Of a stretch of DNA of 64,000 nucleotides, positions 1 through 11,337 are shown piece by piece. The position numbers and the translations under genes were made by a program. Below the pieces are notes generated by a model. The model was not told where the DNA came from and searched no databases. It was given only the letters and a program-made list of their open reading frames with translations. Within the stretch, counting starts at the first letter, position 1. Every line of letters starts with the position of its first letter. This DNA comes from Nymphaea colorata. Lineage: Eukaryota > Streptophyta > Magnoliopsida > Nymphaeales > Nymphaeaceae. Location: positions 8,926,505-8,990,504 of the forward strand of contig NC_045140.1 of NCBI RefSeq assembly GCF_008831285.2. The letters run 5' to 3'.

Positions 1-559
1 CCATTTTGTTGTGTATAAAGACATAAGAGTCTTCTTTGAATTCATCTTACCTAAATCACAAACAAAACAAAAATGCTCTTTAGACATTTGAGTCAGCAGA
101 AATATACGTAGATGAGGTCATGCCAAAGCTTAAAGGTATCTTTAAGAACTTGAGCAACATTATTGAAACAAAAATGTAAGCATTGCATGTCTACAATTTA
201 TTTCCAGTAGGCAGTTTTCTTTCAACAGTGCTAGTCCATGCATAAAGCCCATCCTTAAGCCGTCCCTGGTGCATTATTTTCCCCGTCTACATTTTCTTGA
301 CAAAAAAATCATGAGGCGTAAATTCTATTTTGCAATTATTATCTCTAGTGAACTTATCAACAAAAAGTAGATTCTTATGAATCATAGGAACATAAAGGAC
401 ATTCTTTTACTGAAAACTTTCATGCTTGGATGGTAAGAATATGTTACCGATGCTTCTAATGGATAGTGTTTCTCAATTGCCAACAGTAACAAAATTGCAA
501 CCATGATAAGGGGATTTACCTTCCATAGATTGATCACAGTTTGTTATATGATGGGACGC

Positions 560-1473
560 ACTCGTATCCAAATACCTTTCTAAATTGTTATCTATCACAT
601 TAGGTAAGGAGGTTGACGATGAGGCAGAGAGCCATGACCATAAAAGCTTTTAGAATATCATAACAATGACGAGCGTTGTGACCCCAGCAACCACAATATT
701 GACAAGTAACTGTGAAAGACATTTTATAGTTAGAAATATTACTGGGCCCTCCATTATACCCATGACCTCTATTGTTCCCACGTCCTCCATTGTACGAACC
801 AAAGTTGCGGCGACCACTACCGTTGTATGAATTATAGTTGCTGTGATCACCACCGTTCTGGTCTCCTCTCCTTCTTGCATAAGAGTCCCTATGGTTACCA
901 GTTCGATGAGCAACCATAGCAACTGTTTTTGTTTCTTGAGAAATATCAAGTGGAGGTGAAAGAATTTGTCGACGATTTTCTTGAGAAATGAGCATATCAA
1001 AAATTTTAGGGAAACTTGGTTAAGTCTTGAATGTAGTGACTGTAGTGATGAAGACCTCATATTCAGTGGAGAGTCCGTTAAGGGTGTATAAAACCAAATC
1101 AGTGTCAGAGACCTTATGATTAACAGCAGCTAAAGAGTCATATAAAAATTTGACATGATTTTAAGTAATCAGCCATCATCATATTTACTTTCTTTACATT
1201 CTCTAAATCCCTTTTTTACTGAATGATTCGCAAGTTAAATTGAGAGGCATGTTGTTGTTCTAGAGCACACCAAGCCTCACATGCAGTGGAATATAAAATT
1301 AATTGTGGCAGAATATGTTCAGATCCCATAACCTTAACCCAGCTTAAAGCTAACTGATCTACCTGTTTCCATGCTTCAAAATCAGTATTTACTATGGTTT
1401 GATCTGCGTCAAGAAACTCAGGAGGTGCAGTTAGGGTACTGTTGACAAACCTTAGTAGCCCTTGACTCTTCAT
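560..1473 (-). pseudogene. Copia gag pseudogene (UBN2-type gag, zinc knuckle)
   Basis: The minus strand encodes a decayed gag. A stretch at 1216-1473 resembles the N-terminal gag region (FEAWKQVDQLALSWV). Around 960-1090 lies the UBN2-like part ending in MLISQENRRQ, followed by a Gly/Asn/Arg-rich tract (about 760-870). A CX2CX4HX4C knuckle, CQYCGCWGHNARHC, lies near 670-710. At least one frameshift separates the two halves: the same protein continues in two overlapping frames. In retrotransposons gag forms the particle and the knuckle binds RNA. The pairing with the copy at 51390-51944 confirms the frame. It is not a host gene. Confidence 0.8.
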
Positions 1474-1718
1474 AACGCTGGTAATTTGAGAACACCAGAT
1501 ATTGTTTGATCTAACTTGACATACGCCAAGCTGGAAAAAACATTCCCTAAGTAGTTGACGGCGCAGCAGGGCTAGGACTAAATGTTGCCAATGAAATAGC
1601 TGAACGGTAGCTGTCGAGCTATCATTCCTCTAAAGAAAAAAATCGATCGCACCTTGCTGGGAGCAACAGGGGATTCGACTTCAGCAATTGCAAGAATCTT
1701 CACAGCGATAGGTGGTAC

Positions 1719-2045
1719 TTCTAAAATTTGTAGCTCTTCAATCTCTACTCCAAAAATTATGAAAATTGGTGGGGATGTTCCTCAGAGGCAGACAAATCCA
1801 ATGAGCCCTTGCTTGACATCCATCACCACTGGAGCTGACAACTCCGGCCAAAATCGCGTCCCCCTTGGAAACAGCTCGATCTTCTAAAATTCGTAGCTCT
1901 TCAACGCCTGTTCCAAAAATTCTGAAAATTGGTGGGGATGTTCCTCAGAGGCAAACGAATCCAACGGGCACTTGCTTGACATCTATCACCATCGAGGATG
2001 ACAACTCCGGCCAAAATTGCTGCCGGTTCCAAGCAGCAGTGTGCT
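1719..2045. repeat. 163 bp tandem duplication in Copia leader
   Basis: Two diverged units (1719-1881 and 1882-2045) share the run GGTGGGGATGTTCCTCAGAG and flanking sequence. They lie between gag and the primer-binding site. The matching interval is deleted from the second alpha copy near 52210-52226. Short open frames here are a by-product of the repeat. Confidence 0.75.
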
Positions 2046-2216
2046 CTATTATGTCACTCTTGGAAACAGCTCGATCGCTCGACGTTTAGCAGAAATTGAT
2101 TCCAATCTCACGCAGAAAATTAGGCATTCATAAGACAGAAATTAGGTGTTCATAACACCAACAATAGAACTGGTTGATTTGCACAGGGGAATCCCTCGGA
2201 GTGAAGAGAGGTTCCT

Positions 2217-2480
2217 GGAATGAATGCTGCTCACCAGCAGTTCACAGCCTGCTCGAAACTGGTGGAACTCTTTGCCAGAAACAGTCACACGAACAGAAGA
2301 TAGCAGAGAAATATATGGAGGCAAAATCATTTTAAATCTTGAACTCCTGGAATGAATGCTGCTCACCAGCAGTTCACAGTCTGCTGGAAGCTGGTGGATC
2401 TCTTTCACCAAAAGCAGTCACACGAACAGAAGATAGCGGAGAAATATATGGAGGCAAAACAATTTTAAATCTTGAACAAA
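2217..2480. repeat. 132 bp tandem duplication in Copia leader
   Basis: The run TGAATGCTGCTCACCAGCAG begins at 2221 and again at 2353, a period of 132 bases. The second alpha copy has the same duplicated structure at about 52374-52640, so the duplication predates the segmental duplication. Confidence 0.8.
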
Positions 2481-2643
2481 CTGACATGAGATACTCCAAG
2501 GAGAGATAGAACGAATCACCAGATGATATAAGTAATCAAACAGAAGCTGGAGAATAGTTGACGTTGGGGACCGTCGGTGGCAACCACAGGGTAGGTGGGA
2601 GATCCCTCTGTTCTTCACAATTGCCTTTGTTGCTCTTATACCT

Positions 2644-2934
2644 TGTAAAAAAATAAACCAAAAGAGGGAGCAACAAATTTAAACGTGGTTCAGCCCTGCT
2701 CTTGACTTATGTCCATGGTGAAAGTTTCTCTCTCAATCTCTCACACACAGTGAGAGGGAGGGCTTTCTTTATTTAATAGATAGCTATTACAAATCAGATC
2801 CACATTTTTAGGATCTTCATTACAGTTTTGATCACCATCCACTATCTTAGGAAGGAGGTTACAATTTTTATCACCATTCAGTATCTTAGGAAGGGGCAGA
2901 TCTTTTTGATCTGTTTTTATCTCTTTCTCAACAT
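2644..2934 (-). repeat. Copia LTR (5 prime LTR of minus-strand element)
   Basis: On the minus strand the sequence starts TGTTGAGAAAGAG and ends CTTTTACA-like, giving TG...CA ends and about 291 bases. It matches the 290-base LTR at 52801-53090. The primer-binding site sits immediately to its left, which fixes the orientation as minus. Confidence 0.8.
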
Positions 2935-3385
2935 ATGGAATGTGAATTTAACCCAAACATATGTAACATTTTCTTGTCAATATATAACAAACTCAAAGTT
3001 GAGTCAAGGTAGCTGCATATGAAAAGAAGTAGTTCATCAAGGGAATCCTGTATTTTCCTTTTTCTCAGTGACAAGATGGGAACATGCTCTCCTTCTAGGT
3101 CCACACATTTCAGATTTCAGGCCATTTTGACATGAATACTGGTTTAGATGAAATTGTTAGAACACCCTCCGAGTTGGTGAAGGATAGTTTCTGGTCATCT
3201 TTTTGTTTGTCCATCATTCCATTGCCAACCACACTCCTATGCTTTTAAGGGTCCTTTCTGTGATTATTACTTTGCAGGTCCAGTTTTATTTCCTAATAAT
3301 TGAAAATCATTTAAGCATCTGCTTATCTGTTAAGTTCTTAATGTTTAAACTTCATAACACCAGCCTTTCTTTTTTTTTTTTGTAG

Positions 3386-3529
3386 GATTTCGAGATAGAC
3401 AAAACAACAGGTTTTCAGAAGACTGTAAAGACACAGGTGAGAAATTGTCTTTTGCTCCTGACAATAAAGCTAAAGTCGATACTGTTAAGCAGCACACTAC
3501 GGTCATACAGGAGGCAATTGCAGGTCAAC
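3386..3529 (+). CDS. Putative host-gene exon, unknown product
   Basis: A 144-base stretch is bounded by a pyrimidine-rich tract ending TTTTTTGTAG and by a GTATGT donor. Its single long frame reads FRDRQNNRFSEDCKD at the start and TVKQHTTVIQEAIAGQ at the end, 47 full codons. The paralogue at 53547-53690 has exactly the same length, the same splice sites and an open frame. By eye the base differences include three silent changes. I do not recognise the protein. The neighbouring exons are not visible, so this is either an orphan exon of a broken gene or part of a gene with very long introns. Confidence 0.4.
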
Positions 3530-3775
3530 GTATGTGTTCAAAATTACTCCAGTATATAGATATTTCCTCAAAGTTACTTCTAACTTGTGATGATGTTAGT
3601 TTTTCCACATTCTGCTAGTTCTAATAATATACTTCTTGATGGAGGAACTTGTTTGACTAGTTAGTCAGTCAGTTACTCATTAAATTTTCTTTAATGCTTT
3701 ATTTTATGTAAGTTTCAGTTTTGCTAGAGAAGAATATCAGCATATAATCAATCATTTCCAATTATAACATGCCCT

Positions 3776-3807
3776 ACAAACACACGCGCACACACACACA
3801 CACAGAG
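3776..3807. repeat. CA microsatellite at duplication boundary
   Basis: A CACACGCGCACACA run ending CACAGAG marks the last point shared with the second alpha copy, where the equivalent repeat (53936-53959) is fused to segment C. Confidence 0.85.
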
Positions 3808-5324
3808 GCAGGGGAGAGCGAGAATAGAAACTTCTTGGTCTTCGTTGCTTGGATTAACTTATTAACCATTGGTTACCCTTTTAACATATAGGCTTTTTTC
3901 CTCCTGGCATGATAATTCTCATTTCAGCCGGCCATCAAAGCGAAGTTAAACTCAAAAATTTGTTTATCGTGATATATTAGTGTGGTAGCCAGATAGCACT
4001 AACCATTTTATCAGCGGCATAATGTAGGTTCTAGGATGGCCCAAAATGACATATGGTTTCATGACACCATTTTAGTCATTGAATATGTAACTTTTTTTAT
4101 TAAAAGATATCAGATCCATGTGCTTGAGACTTCAGCAGCACCAACTCAAATTTCACATCGCTTTATTATGGTTTACATGTAGCTTCATCAACTTGGACCT
4201 TACATTACATTGAACTTGAGAACAGGGGATTTTCACTTTCTGCTCGTCATCTTCTTTTCTCCACTTCTGTTGTGTCTCTTGTTTTCTTCTTCTTCACTAG
4301 TGCAGGTGCAACCTGTCTTTCAAATGTCAATATTTGAGCAACTCATTTCTCTCGTCTAAGTGTATGTACGCTGCTGGCGTTTACTTATTCTCTCATTTTA
4401 TCTCTCTTTTAATTATTTCTCTGCTTCACTCCTCGCGCAATTTAATTATCTCCTCAAAAGTCTAAGATTTGAATATTAATGCAATGTTATTAAAATTGGT
4501 CGACCAGCAAAAAGAATTGGCTGAATGGAATTGACATTAGAATACCTTGAAGATCAGGTCAAATTTACTTAACTTGTGAAAATGTGCCATGTGTGTCTAT
4601 TGAATTAACAAATGTTAACGGTTCAAACTTGGAAAGCTGGATTGATTCAAATGGGCTGATCCAGATTGATTCATAGTGACTTTTATGATGAGAGAGAGGG
4701 GGTTATTTTTTAATTTTAAATTTAGTAAAAAAAAAATAAAAGTTATGGCAAAAATAGATGCTACAAATCAAGAGTAAATGACAATAATAGTATATTTAAT
4801 TGGTCCAACCAATAATAGGACATTTGTGGCCATGGTTCCATCAACATGACTAGTCTTAAGGCATTGAACTTTAACTTAAAAGGCACTAAAATAATAATTG
4901 ATATCCATTACAGCCCTCCTTAGGGCATCAAACGGGCCCTTATTTACTTCATAGAAATACATTGTGCACTATGTTTTGGTCTAAGCTGGTGCAAGGAACA
5001 ATATCTTAGCACTTGTTGTGGACGTGTACATTTTAGTTGTTTGCTAGCCAAAGTGACTTGCAAAGGAGAATATCGCACGTTTTGAGTAAATGTTGTACAT
5101 AATTTTGTTTTTTCGTACTATTTCCCATTTCTGCAAATATTTCATCATTCAGACTTCTTCCTTGTTCTTTATCATCTATTACAATACATGAAGAGTTATG
5201 TTTAGCTTTGGCTTTTTGTATTATTGTTGTATATTTGTTTATTCACACAACAAGTCAATTGTTTAAACTTATTTCATTTAACTAAATTGTTTGATCTTCT
5301 TATACTTCTATTTGTTAAACTTAG
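3808..5324. other. Intergenic, no gene seen
   Basis: AT-rich sequence with no long open frame and no recognised gene. A solitary end-like motif, CATCAAACGGGCCCTTA at about 4926-4942, resembles the terminal inverted repeat of the Harbinger-like elements at 37001 and 54791. I could not find its partner, so it may be a truncated MITE end. Confidence 0.5.
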
Positions 5325-6140
5325 ATGAGTAGCCACCATGACAAACTACAGTGGAACGAAGATCAAGTGCAGTTTTTATTTAACATGATGTTAGAGCAAG
5401 TTAAGTTTCCTAAAAATGCGGACATCAAGTGGGCTAAAAGAAACAACTATGAAGGTGGTTGAGCAAAAAATGATGGAAGCTTATGGACCAATGTTTACGT
5501 TAGAGAAAATTTGAAACAAGCTGAAAAGAGCAAAACTTAACTTACAAGTGATGAAAGGGATGCTTACAACATCAAGATTTGGGTGAGACCTAGATAAAAA
5601 AATTATATAAGCAGATGATAATGTGTGAAAAGAGTATATAAAAAGTACCCAAATAGAAAAAAATATAAATTGTCAACAATATGATAGTATTATGAGCATG
5701 TAATGGAAATTTGGGGATCTTCCAATAGATTGGGTGACAATAGGAGTGGTGTAGATAGTAGGATACTAAATAATGTACAAATAAATGCGGATGAACAAGA
5801 TGAAAATGATTTTCAATTACCTACTTCACCAATGGATAGCAATGCTCATACTCAGGGAGAAACCTCTAACAGCACGAGGGGAAACAAAAAAGCAAGAACC
5901 TTCACAACCATGAATGATGATACATTCGAAACCATTGTTGAGTACATACGACAACTTGTGGAAACTCAACCTGCAGCTGTTTTATAGAAGAGTTGAGCAA
6001 TTTTAAGAGATATGCAAGTAAAAGGAGAAATAGATAATCATTTGTTTTTAAGATCAGTCAATTTATTGTTCAGTTTTGGTAAAACAAATGTTTTTCTTAT
6101 GATGCCATCTGAGTTGCAGCTTACTTGGTTGCACATGCAG
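5325..6140 (+). pseudogene. Myb/SANT-like DNA-binding protein pseudogene
   Basis: The frame opens with ATG in a start-like context (CCACC follows shortly) and encodes MSSHHDKLQWNEDQVQFL, typical of the N-terminus of plant Myb/SANT-like proteins of the L10-interacting or Harbinger-associated type. It stops after 46 codons. The family pattern then continues in another frame: NKLKRAKLNLQVMKGML near 5515-5565 matches the usual N-K-L-K...W-K-L-L helix, followed by a stop within the usual G-F-G-W motif. A 94-codon open frame at 5703-5987 covers the acidic, Ser/Thr-rich C-terminal part. Several stops and frameshifts make it non-functional. No Harbinger transposase is visible beside it. Confidence 0.65.
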
Positions 6141-6564
6141 ATTGACTAAATGATAGGTAATGTTTGTAACTGAGTTGTTATGGAGGTTTGTAATTTTGTG
6201 TTACTTTTGATGTGTGTAACTGTTCGTAATTTGTGATATATTCGAATTGTTGTGATACTGTATTTTTTATGTTTTAAATTATTTATAATTTGCAATATAT
6301 TGTAAATGGTTATGAATTCATGCTTGCAATTGTTTTTTATTTCACAATTCTTTGCAACTAAATAATATTTATTCTCATGAATTACTGTATTAATTATCAA
6401 GATGGACGAAATATCTATAGTGATACCTCTTCTCAAGTATTACATGGTTTCAATGAGAAGAGTAGTGTGTAGGAAAAAAGATTAGTTGTCTAGCGAGTTG
6501 TCATAGTTATTTTTATATTTATAGTAGTTCTAGTCTAAACTTCTATATCTATTTTTGTGTCAAT
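6141..6564. other. 3 prime flank of Myb-like pseudogene, no gene
   Basis: A TG- and AT-rich stretch with repeated TTTGTAAT-like words and no credible coding frame. It ends at the target-site duplication of the next Copia element. Confidence 0.5.
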
Positions 6565-6569
6565 GTACT

Positions 6570-6867
6570 TAAAGATTAGGGAGAGGACTGAGAGAGCACA
6601 TAATATACGTGGTTCGGCATGTATGCCTACGTCCACAAGAAGCAAGGGAGAGCTCGTATTGTATATTTTCTGTATACAGTTATTTCACTCTACAACCACT
6701 ATTTAACGTGAGTGAATACAACAGTTACAAAGCAAGAAATCATGGAAGGAAAAATTAACGGCAATCCATGGTGGGCAACTTTTAATATAGGTAATACTAT
6801 CCAACTAATCATGGAAACACCATGAATAGTATTGCCATAATGAGCCTCCTGTAGAACTGTTTCAACA
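6570..6867 (-). repeat. 3 prime LTR of Copia element
   Basis: On the minus strand it begins TGTTGAAACAGTTC and ends in TAATCTTTA, so the terminal CA is lost or imperfect in both LTRs. It directly follows the polypurine tract at 6868-6881. Confidence 0.92.
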
Positions 6868-6884
6868 CTCCCCCTCAAGTTGGG

Positions 6885-8528
6885 AGTGTATGTTAACGAC
6901 TCCCAACTTGATCATAGTGCTTCTAAGTTTTTCTCTTGTGACTGCTTTGGTGAAGATATCAGCATATTGCTCCTCACTTCTGACAAAAGGAGTGATGATT
7001 TCTTTGTTTTGAACCTTGTCGCGTATAAAGTGACAATCAAGTGAAGATATCAGCATATTGCTCCTCACTTCTGACAAAAGGAGTGATGATTTCTTTGTTT
7101 TGAACCTTGTCGCGTATAAAGTGACAATCAATTTCAATATGCTTTGTCCTTTCATGAAAGACTGAGTTTGCGGCTATGTATTGCAGCTTGATTATCACAA
7201 TACAACTTCATAGGACGAGGTTGTTCAAAGCCTTTTTCCTTTAGCATCGCTTTGAGCCAAATGAGTTCACATGTAGTGTTTGTCATTGCTTCATATTCAG
7301 CCTCGGCGCTGGATCTTGAAATCACTTTCTCTTTTTTACTCTTCCATGAGACCAAATTTCCCCCAACCATAATACAAAACCCTGTAGTTGACTTTTTGTT
7401 GGATACACTTCCAGCCCAGTCTGCATCTGAGAAACCTTCTATATCGAAATTTCCATTTTGCTTCATCCAAATACCACATCCTGAAGCTTCTTTTAAGTAC
7501 CTTAAAATTCTATCAATTGAAGAGAAATGAGCTCGTTGGGGAGCATGCATAAATTTGCTTACTTCACTAACTGCATAGGTAATGTCAGGCCTTGTAACAG
7601 TCAAATATATCAATTTTCCAACAATACGTTGATACTGTTTTGCATCTTGTACTGGTTCTTCACGATCTATCTTGTCAAGTTTGTGATTTACCTCCATTAG
7701 TGTGACTGCTGGCTTCGCTCCAAGTTTCCCTATTCCTAGGAAGTATTTCAATCTTCCTAGATCTTTTATCTCGAACTTTTGATGCAGATATCGTTTGGTC
7801 TTCTCAACTATATTCTTGGAATCGTCTGTGATGATATCATCTACATAAACAAGAACCAAAACAGTTTTATTTTGGTAATGATAAATGAACAAAGAGTTGT
7901 CAGAAACACTGCGTTTGTATCCAAAATAGATCAAGGCAGAACTGAGCTTTGAATACCAAGCTCACGGGGATTGTTTGAGTCCATAGATAGACTTTTTCAA
8001 TTTACAAACAAGATTTTTCTGGTTTTCATAATTGAGGCCTTGAGGAATTTTCATGTAGACTTCTTCTTGTAAATCACCCTAAAGAAAAGCGTTCTTTACG
8101 TCAAGCTGAAATAAATCCCGCTCATAATTGTAGGCAATAAGTATTAGGGTACGAAGAGTTGTCATCTCTGCCACTGGAGCAAACGTTTCTGTATAGACAA
8201 TCCCTTCTGTTTCTGAGAAGCCGCGAGCAGCAAGACAAGCTTTATGTCTGTCAAGAGTTCCATCACTATGAAATTTAATTTTAAAAACGCATTTGCAACT
8301 AACAGGTTTTTTACCGTGAGGAAGAGAGATGAGTTCCCATGTGTCATTTTTTGTTAGAGAATCTAGTTTGTCCCTTATGGCATTTTTCCAACAAGGATCT
8401 TGAACAGCCTCTTCAAATGTCCCTAGTTCAGAGGCTTTGTTTAACTGCATAAAAAAGGTTGTCTGAGTTTGAGAGAAAGCACCATAATCCACGCAGGCTT
8501 CTATTGGATATTTAGCCATACTGCTCAT
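6885..8528 (-). pseudogene. Copia reverse transcriptase / RNase H pseudogene
   Basis: Read on the minus strand, 8528-8079 holds the fingers region (DTWELISLPHGKKPV, then LDVKNAFL at the end). A stop replaces the next codon, and another stop falls in the GLKQSP-AW region. The frame then runs 7934-7152 with the catalytic YVDDII, SDADWAGS, AEAEYEAM and [10 protein letters not shown] motifs of RNase H. Between KYFLGI and GAKPA about 25-30 residues normally present in this family are missing, an internal deletion. The end is disrupted by a 91-base tandem duplication. The polymerase would copy element RNA into DNA, but this copy cannot encode it. Confidence 0.88.
6950..7131. repeat. 91 bp tandem duplication inside RNase H
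   Basis: The stretch from GTGAAGATATCAGCATATTG to GTGACAATCAA occurs twice in direct succession (6950-7040 and 7041-7131), apparently without mismatch. As 91 is not a multiple of three, it shifts the RNase H frame. Its near-identity suggests a recent event in an old element. Confidence 0.9.
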
Positions 8529-8689
8529 AGCAAAATCTTTGTATCGTTCTGGCTGTTGGCGAAGTCTTTCCGAGCGTCGAAGAATGTTCTCTTGTTGTGT
8601 CTCAGTTGCAGTAACTTGCCGGGAATGATGTTGTTGAATCCTTTCTGATCGCCGTAGGGTGTTTTTTGGCCTTTCAGTTGCAGCGATTT

Positions 8690-9500
8690 GTCATGAGTCA
8701 CTATCAACTCTTTCAATGATAGGAGTGGTATCTTTATTATTTTGGACTTGAATAGAAACTTTACCATTCTCAACGTCAGCCATAGGAAAAACATTAGGAA
8801 GAGGGAGAGATTGAAATTTTGAGTTTATTTTCTCCTTTTGTTGATGAACTTGTGTCTCCCCCTGAGGACGATTTTGAAAATATGCTTGCGACTCATCAAA
8901 TCTAACAATGCAAGAGATATACATTTTCCTTGAAGCCACATCAAAGCATCTATACCCTTTCTTGGTAGGGGAATATCCGAGAAACACACATTTTATGGCA
9001 CAAGGCTGTAACTTGTTTCGATGTTTGGGAGATTTCCAAACATAAACAATTCATCCAAACTTTCTAAGATGTTCAATAGTGTGTTTCGTTCCTTTAAGAA
9101 CTTCAATGGGGGATCTATTTTCAAGACAGCATCTTGGTTGCCTGTTTATAATATAGTTGGCTGCTGAAATTGCTCCATTGGTCGGGTTAACTTGGCATAC
9201 CGACACACCTCACAAGTATTGCAATCTAAGAGTATTCCAGGCTTCAAGGATTTTAAAACATAATTTGATGGATGCCCCAACCTCAAATGTCATTTTTCTC
9301 CTTCAGCCTTGTTTGTAGTGGCAGCAAGTGCCTTATTTCTGCAATTAAAGTAATAGAGACCACGAAATTCGTCCCCTTCACCAATCGTCTTCCCGGTGAT
9401 CCGATCCTAAAACACAACCTTTGTGGGGGAGAAAATCACATTACAGTTGTAAGTCTTGGTTATCTTACTGACGGACATGAGATTGGAAGCCAAATCAGGC
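8690..9500 (-). pseudogene. Copia integrase remnant lacking the catalytic core
   Basis: The minus strand shows the pre-integrase motif LRLGHPSNYVLKSL with its Cys pair (CNTCEVC) near 9200-9290. It then passes almost directly to the C-terminal part of the integrase region, INRQPRCCLENRSPIEVL (about 9105-9165) and VFLGYSPTKKGYRCFD (about 8945-8990). The segment that normally carries the D, D and E catalytic residues between these blocks is absent, and the junction near 9175 also changes frame. Stops are present as well. The element cannot encode its own integration enzyme. Confidence 0.8.
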
Positions 9501-9530
9501 ATATATAAAACATCAATAGGACCCTTCTTC

Positions 9531-10584
9531 TCAAAAAACACCTTCAATGTCAACTAAAATTTTTTTGAAACTAGCCATATTGTCTGAGGCACCAAAATCG
9601 ATTATCCAAGTATTCTCGTCTAAACAAGACAAAAAACTGCACGTCCCTACATCATCGCCGCTTTCGTTAGTGGCCAGGGTGGCTGAATTTTGTTTGACAA
9701 AATTTTGTAAAAGTTGGGTCAGCTTTTCCCTGGTCACCGGAGTATCTTTCTGATCATCGTGAAAAGCATGAGCAGCCTTGTGTCGTCCTTCATCATTCGA
9801 TTTTTTATTTATCTTCCAACATTTCTCTCTGGTCTGATTTTCTTTCTTGCAATAGGTACAAGACAGTTTCGTTTTTCCTTTGGAATTTAAAAAACCAGAA
9901 CCAGAAGGCATACTCACGTTCTTTTGTTTGGAGACCGTTGCTGCTCGGGAGTCCTCCTCAGGTCGGTTGAAAGGATTCATGATTTGACGCCGGGTTTCCT
10001 CACGCATAATGATGGAGCAGACGGTGCTGAGTTTGGGAACTTCTGGTGACATGAGAACTTGACTGCGCAGCGATTCATATTCGGGTTTCAGTCCAGCCAA
10101 CATCTGAAAATTTTTTCTTCCTCTCGATTTTTCGGGAGAGCAACAACGTCAGTCGCTACAGGGGTATAGGATTCCCATTCATCCCATAAGGCACGAAGTT
10201 GTCCAAGATATTCTGTGAAGGTCATATCCCCTTGTTTAAGCTTGCTGATTTCTTGCGCTAAGTGAAAACGTCGAGCAACATTGTATTGGGCTGTAGAGAT
10301 CACGAGCTGCCTCCCACACATCTTTGGCAGTTTCAACAAAAAAATCCACGAGCAATTTTTTTCTCCATGGAGTTCAAGAGCCACGACATGACAGTGTGGT
10401 CGTTTGATTCCCATTCAGAAAATTTCGGATCATTCTCAGCAGGCTTTGGTTTTTTGCTGGTCACGTGACCGAGTTTAGACTTTCTGCTTAGGAAATGTTT
10501 AGCAGATTTTGCCCATGTAATATAATTAAACCCATTTAAGGATTCAGTGGTGATTTTGAGTGCAGGATTGACGCTGTCCTGCAA
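9531..10584 (-). pseudogene. Copia gag-protease pseudogene
   Basis: Minus-strand gag starts at MQDSVNPALKITTESLNGFN (10584) with an ITWAKSAKHFL motif of the UBN2/gag type. It shifts frame near 10340 and again near 10095. The knuckle CTYCKKENQTREKC has Gln in place of the zinc-binding His. The protease active site reads WIIDFGAS rather than the usual D-S-G or D-T-G. Two key residues are therefore altered besides the frameshifts. Confidence 0.85.
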
Positions 10585-10751
10585 CTGTTGCTGAGGCCAA
10601 TCCCCTGCTCTTTGTGACTGAGAGCTATCTGCCCTGATAACCTGATGAGAGGAATCTTCAATATAGCATGAACCTGGAATTAGATGGAAAGGACAGAACT
10701 CTGCTTCCGCCTGAATTTGCAGTCGCGTGTCTCGCAGGATATAGCGACACT

Positions 10752-11128
10752 AAAAAATTTGTAGAAAATCACCCACACCTCTGTTTTCCCTGAAATTTGG
10801 ACTAAAGGTCGACAAGATGAATGGAAAGGGACGCCCCAAAAATCAGCCCCAACGGAGCCTCCAGGAAGAATGCGCCCCTGTCTGAATATTGCTGGAAATC
10901 GCAGTCCCTGTTTATAGTAGAACAGAGTATGCTCTCACTACAAAATTCATAAAAAATCACTCAGACGTCCGTTTGCCCTGAAATTTGGACTGAAGGTCGA
11001 CAAGATAAAGGGAAGGAACGCCCCAAAAATCATCCCCAATGGAGCCTCCAGGAAGAGTGCGCTTCTGTCTGAATATTGCTGGAAATCACAGTCTCTGTTT
11101 ACAGTAGAACAGAGTACTCTGGCGGCGT
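10752..11128. repeat. 188 bp tandem duplication in Copia leader
   Basis: CCTGAAATTTGGACT and the following GGTCGACAAGAT...GGAGCCTCCAGGAAGA pattern recur at about 10789 and 10977. The repeat sits between the primer site and gag, in untranslated leader. The same kind of leader duplication is seen in the unrelated element at 1-2934. Confidence 0.85.
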
Positions 11129-11337
11129 TCAGGATTCTCCTTCGCCAGAAAGTGGCGCTTTCCACCAAATCGATCACAGGGATATACTCTGATTTCTGAT
11201 GAGCCTCCCGCAATGAAATAAATGTCGTTTTGCCGGAAACATCTCCGATCAACGGAGCCTTTCAAAAACAGCAAATGTTGTTAAGCAGTGGATGACATTG
11301 AATACTTCCTTTCCTTAGGAACCTGGCTCTGATACCA

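Larger units (their letters stand above)
1..2934 (-). mobile_element. Truncated Ty1/Copia retrotransposon, copy 1 (5 prime part only)
   Basis: On the minus strand the order from right to left is LTR (2644-2934), decayed primer-binding site (2632-2643), a long leader, gag with zinc knuckle (about 600-1500) and the start of the protease and pre-integrase region. The window begins inside the element, so its 3 prime half cannot be seen here. The paralogue at about 50200-53090 also lacks reverse transcriptase and a 3 prime LTR, so truncation before duplication is likely. The 12-base primer site reads as a decayed form of the initiator tRNA-Met complement that is better kept at 52789-52800. Confidence 0.85.
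1..3807. repeat. Segmental duplication block alpha, copy 1
   Basis: This block is near-identical by eye to 50751-53959: same gene order, same LTR, same exon-like stretch and same CA microsatellite at the right edge. It holds a minus-strand Copia remnant, its long leader, its LTR and flanking non-TE sequence. Copy 2 lacks about 660 bases of leader (equivalent to about 1420-2070 here). Homology stops at the (CA)nGAG at 3801-3807. Confidence 0.9.
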
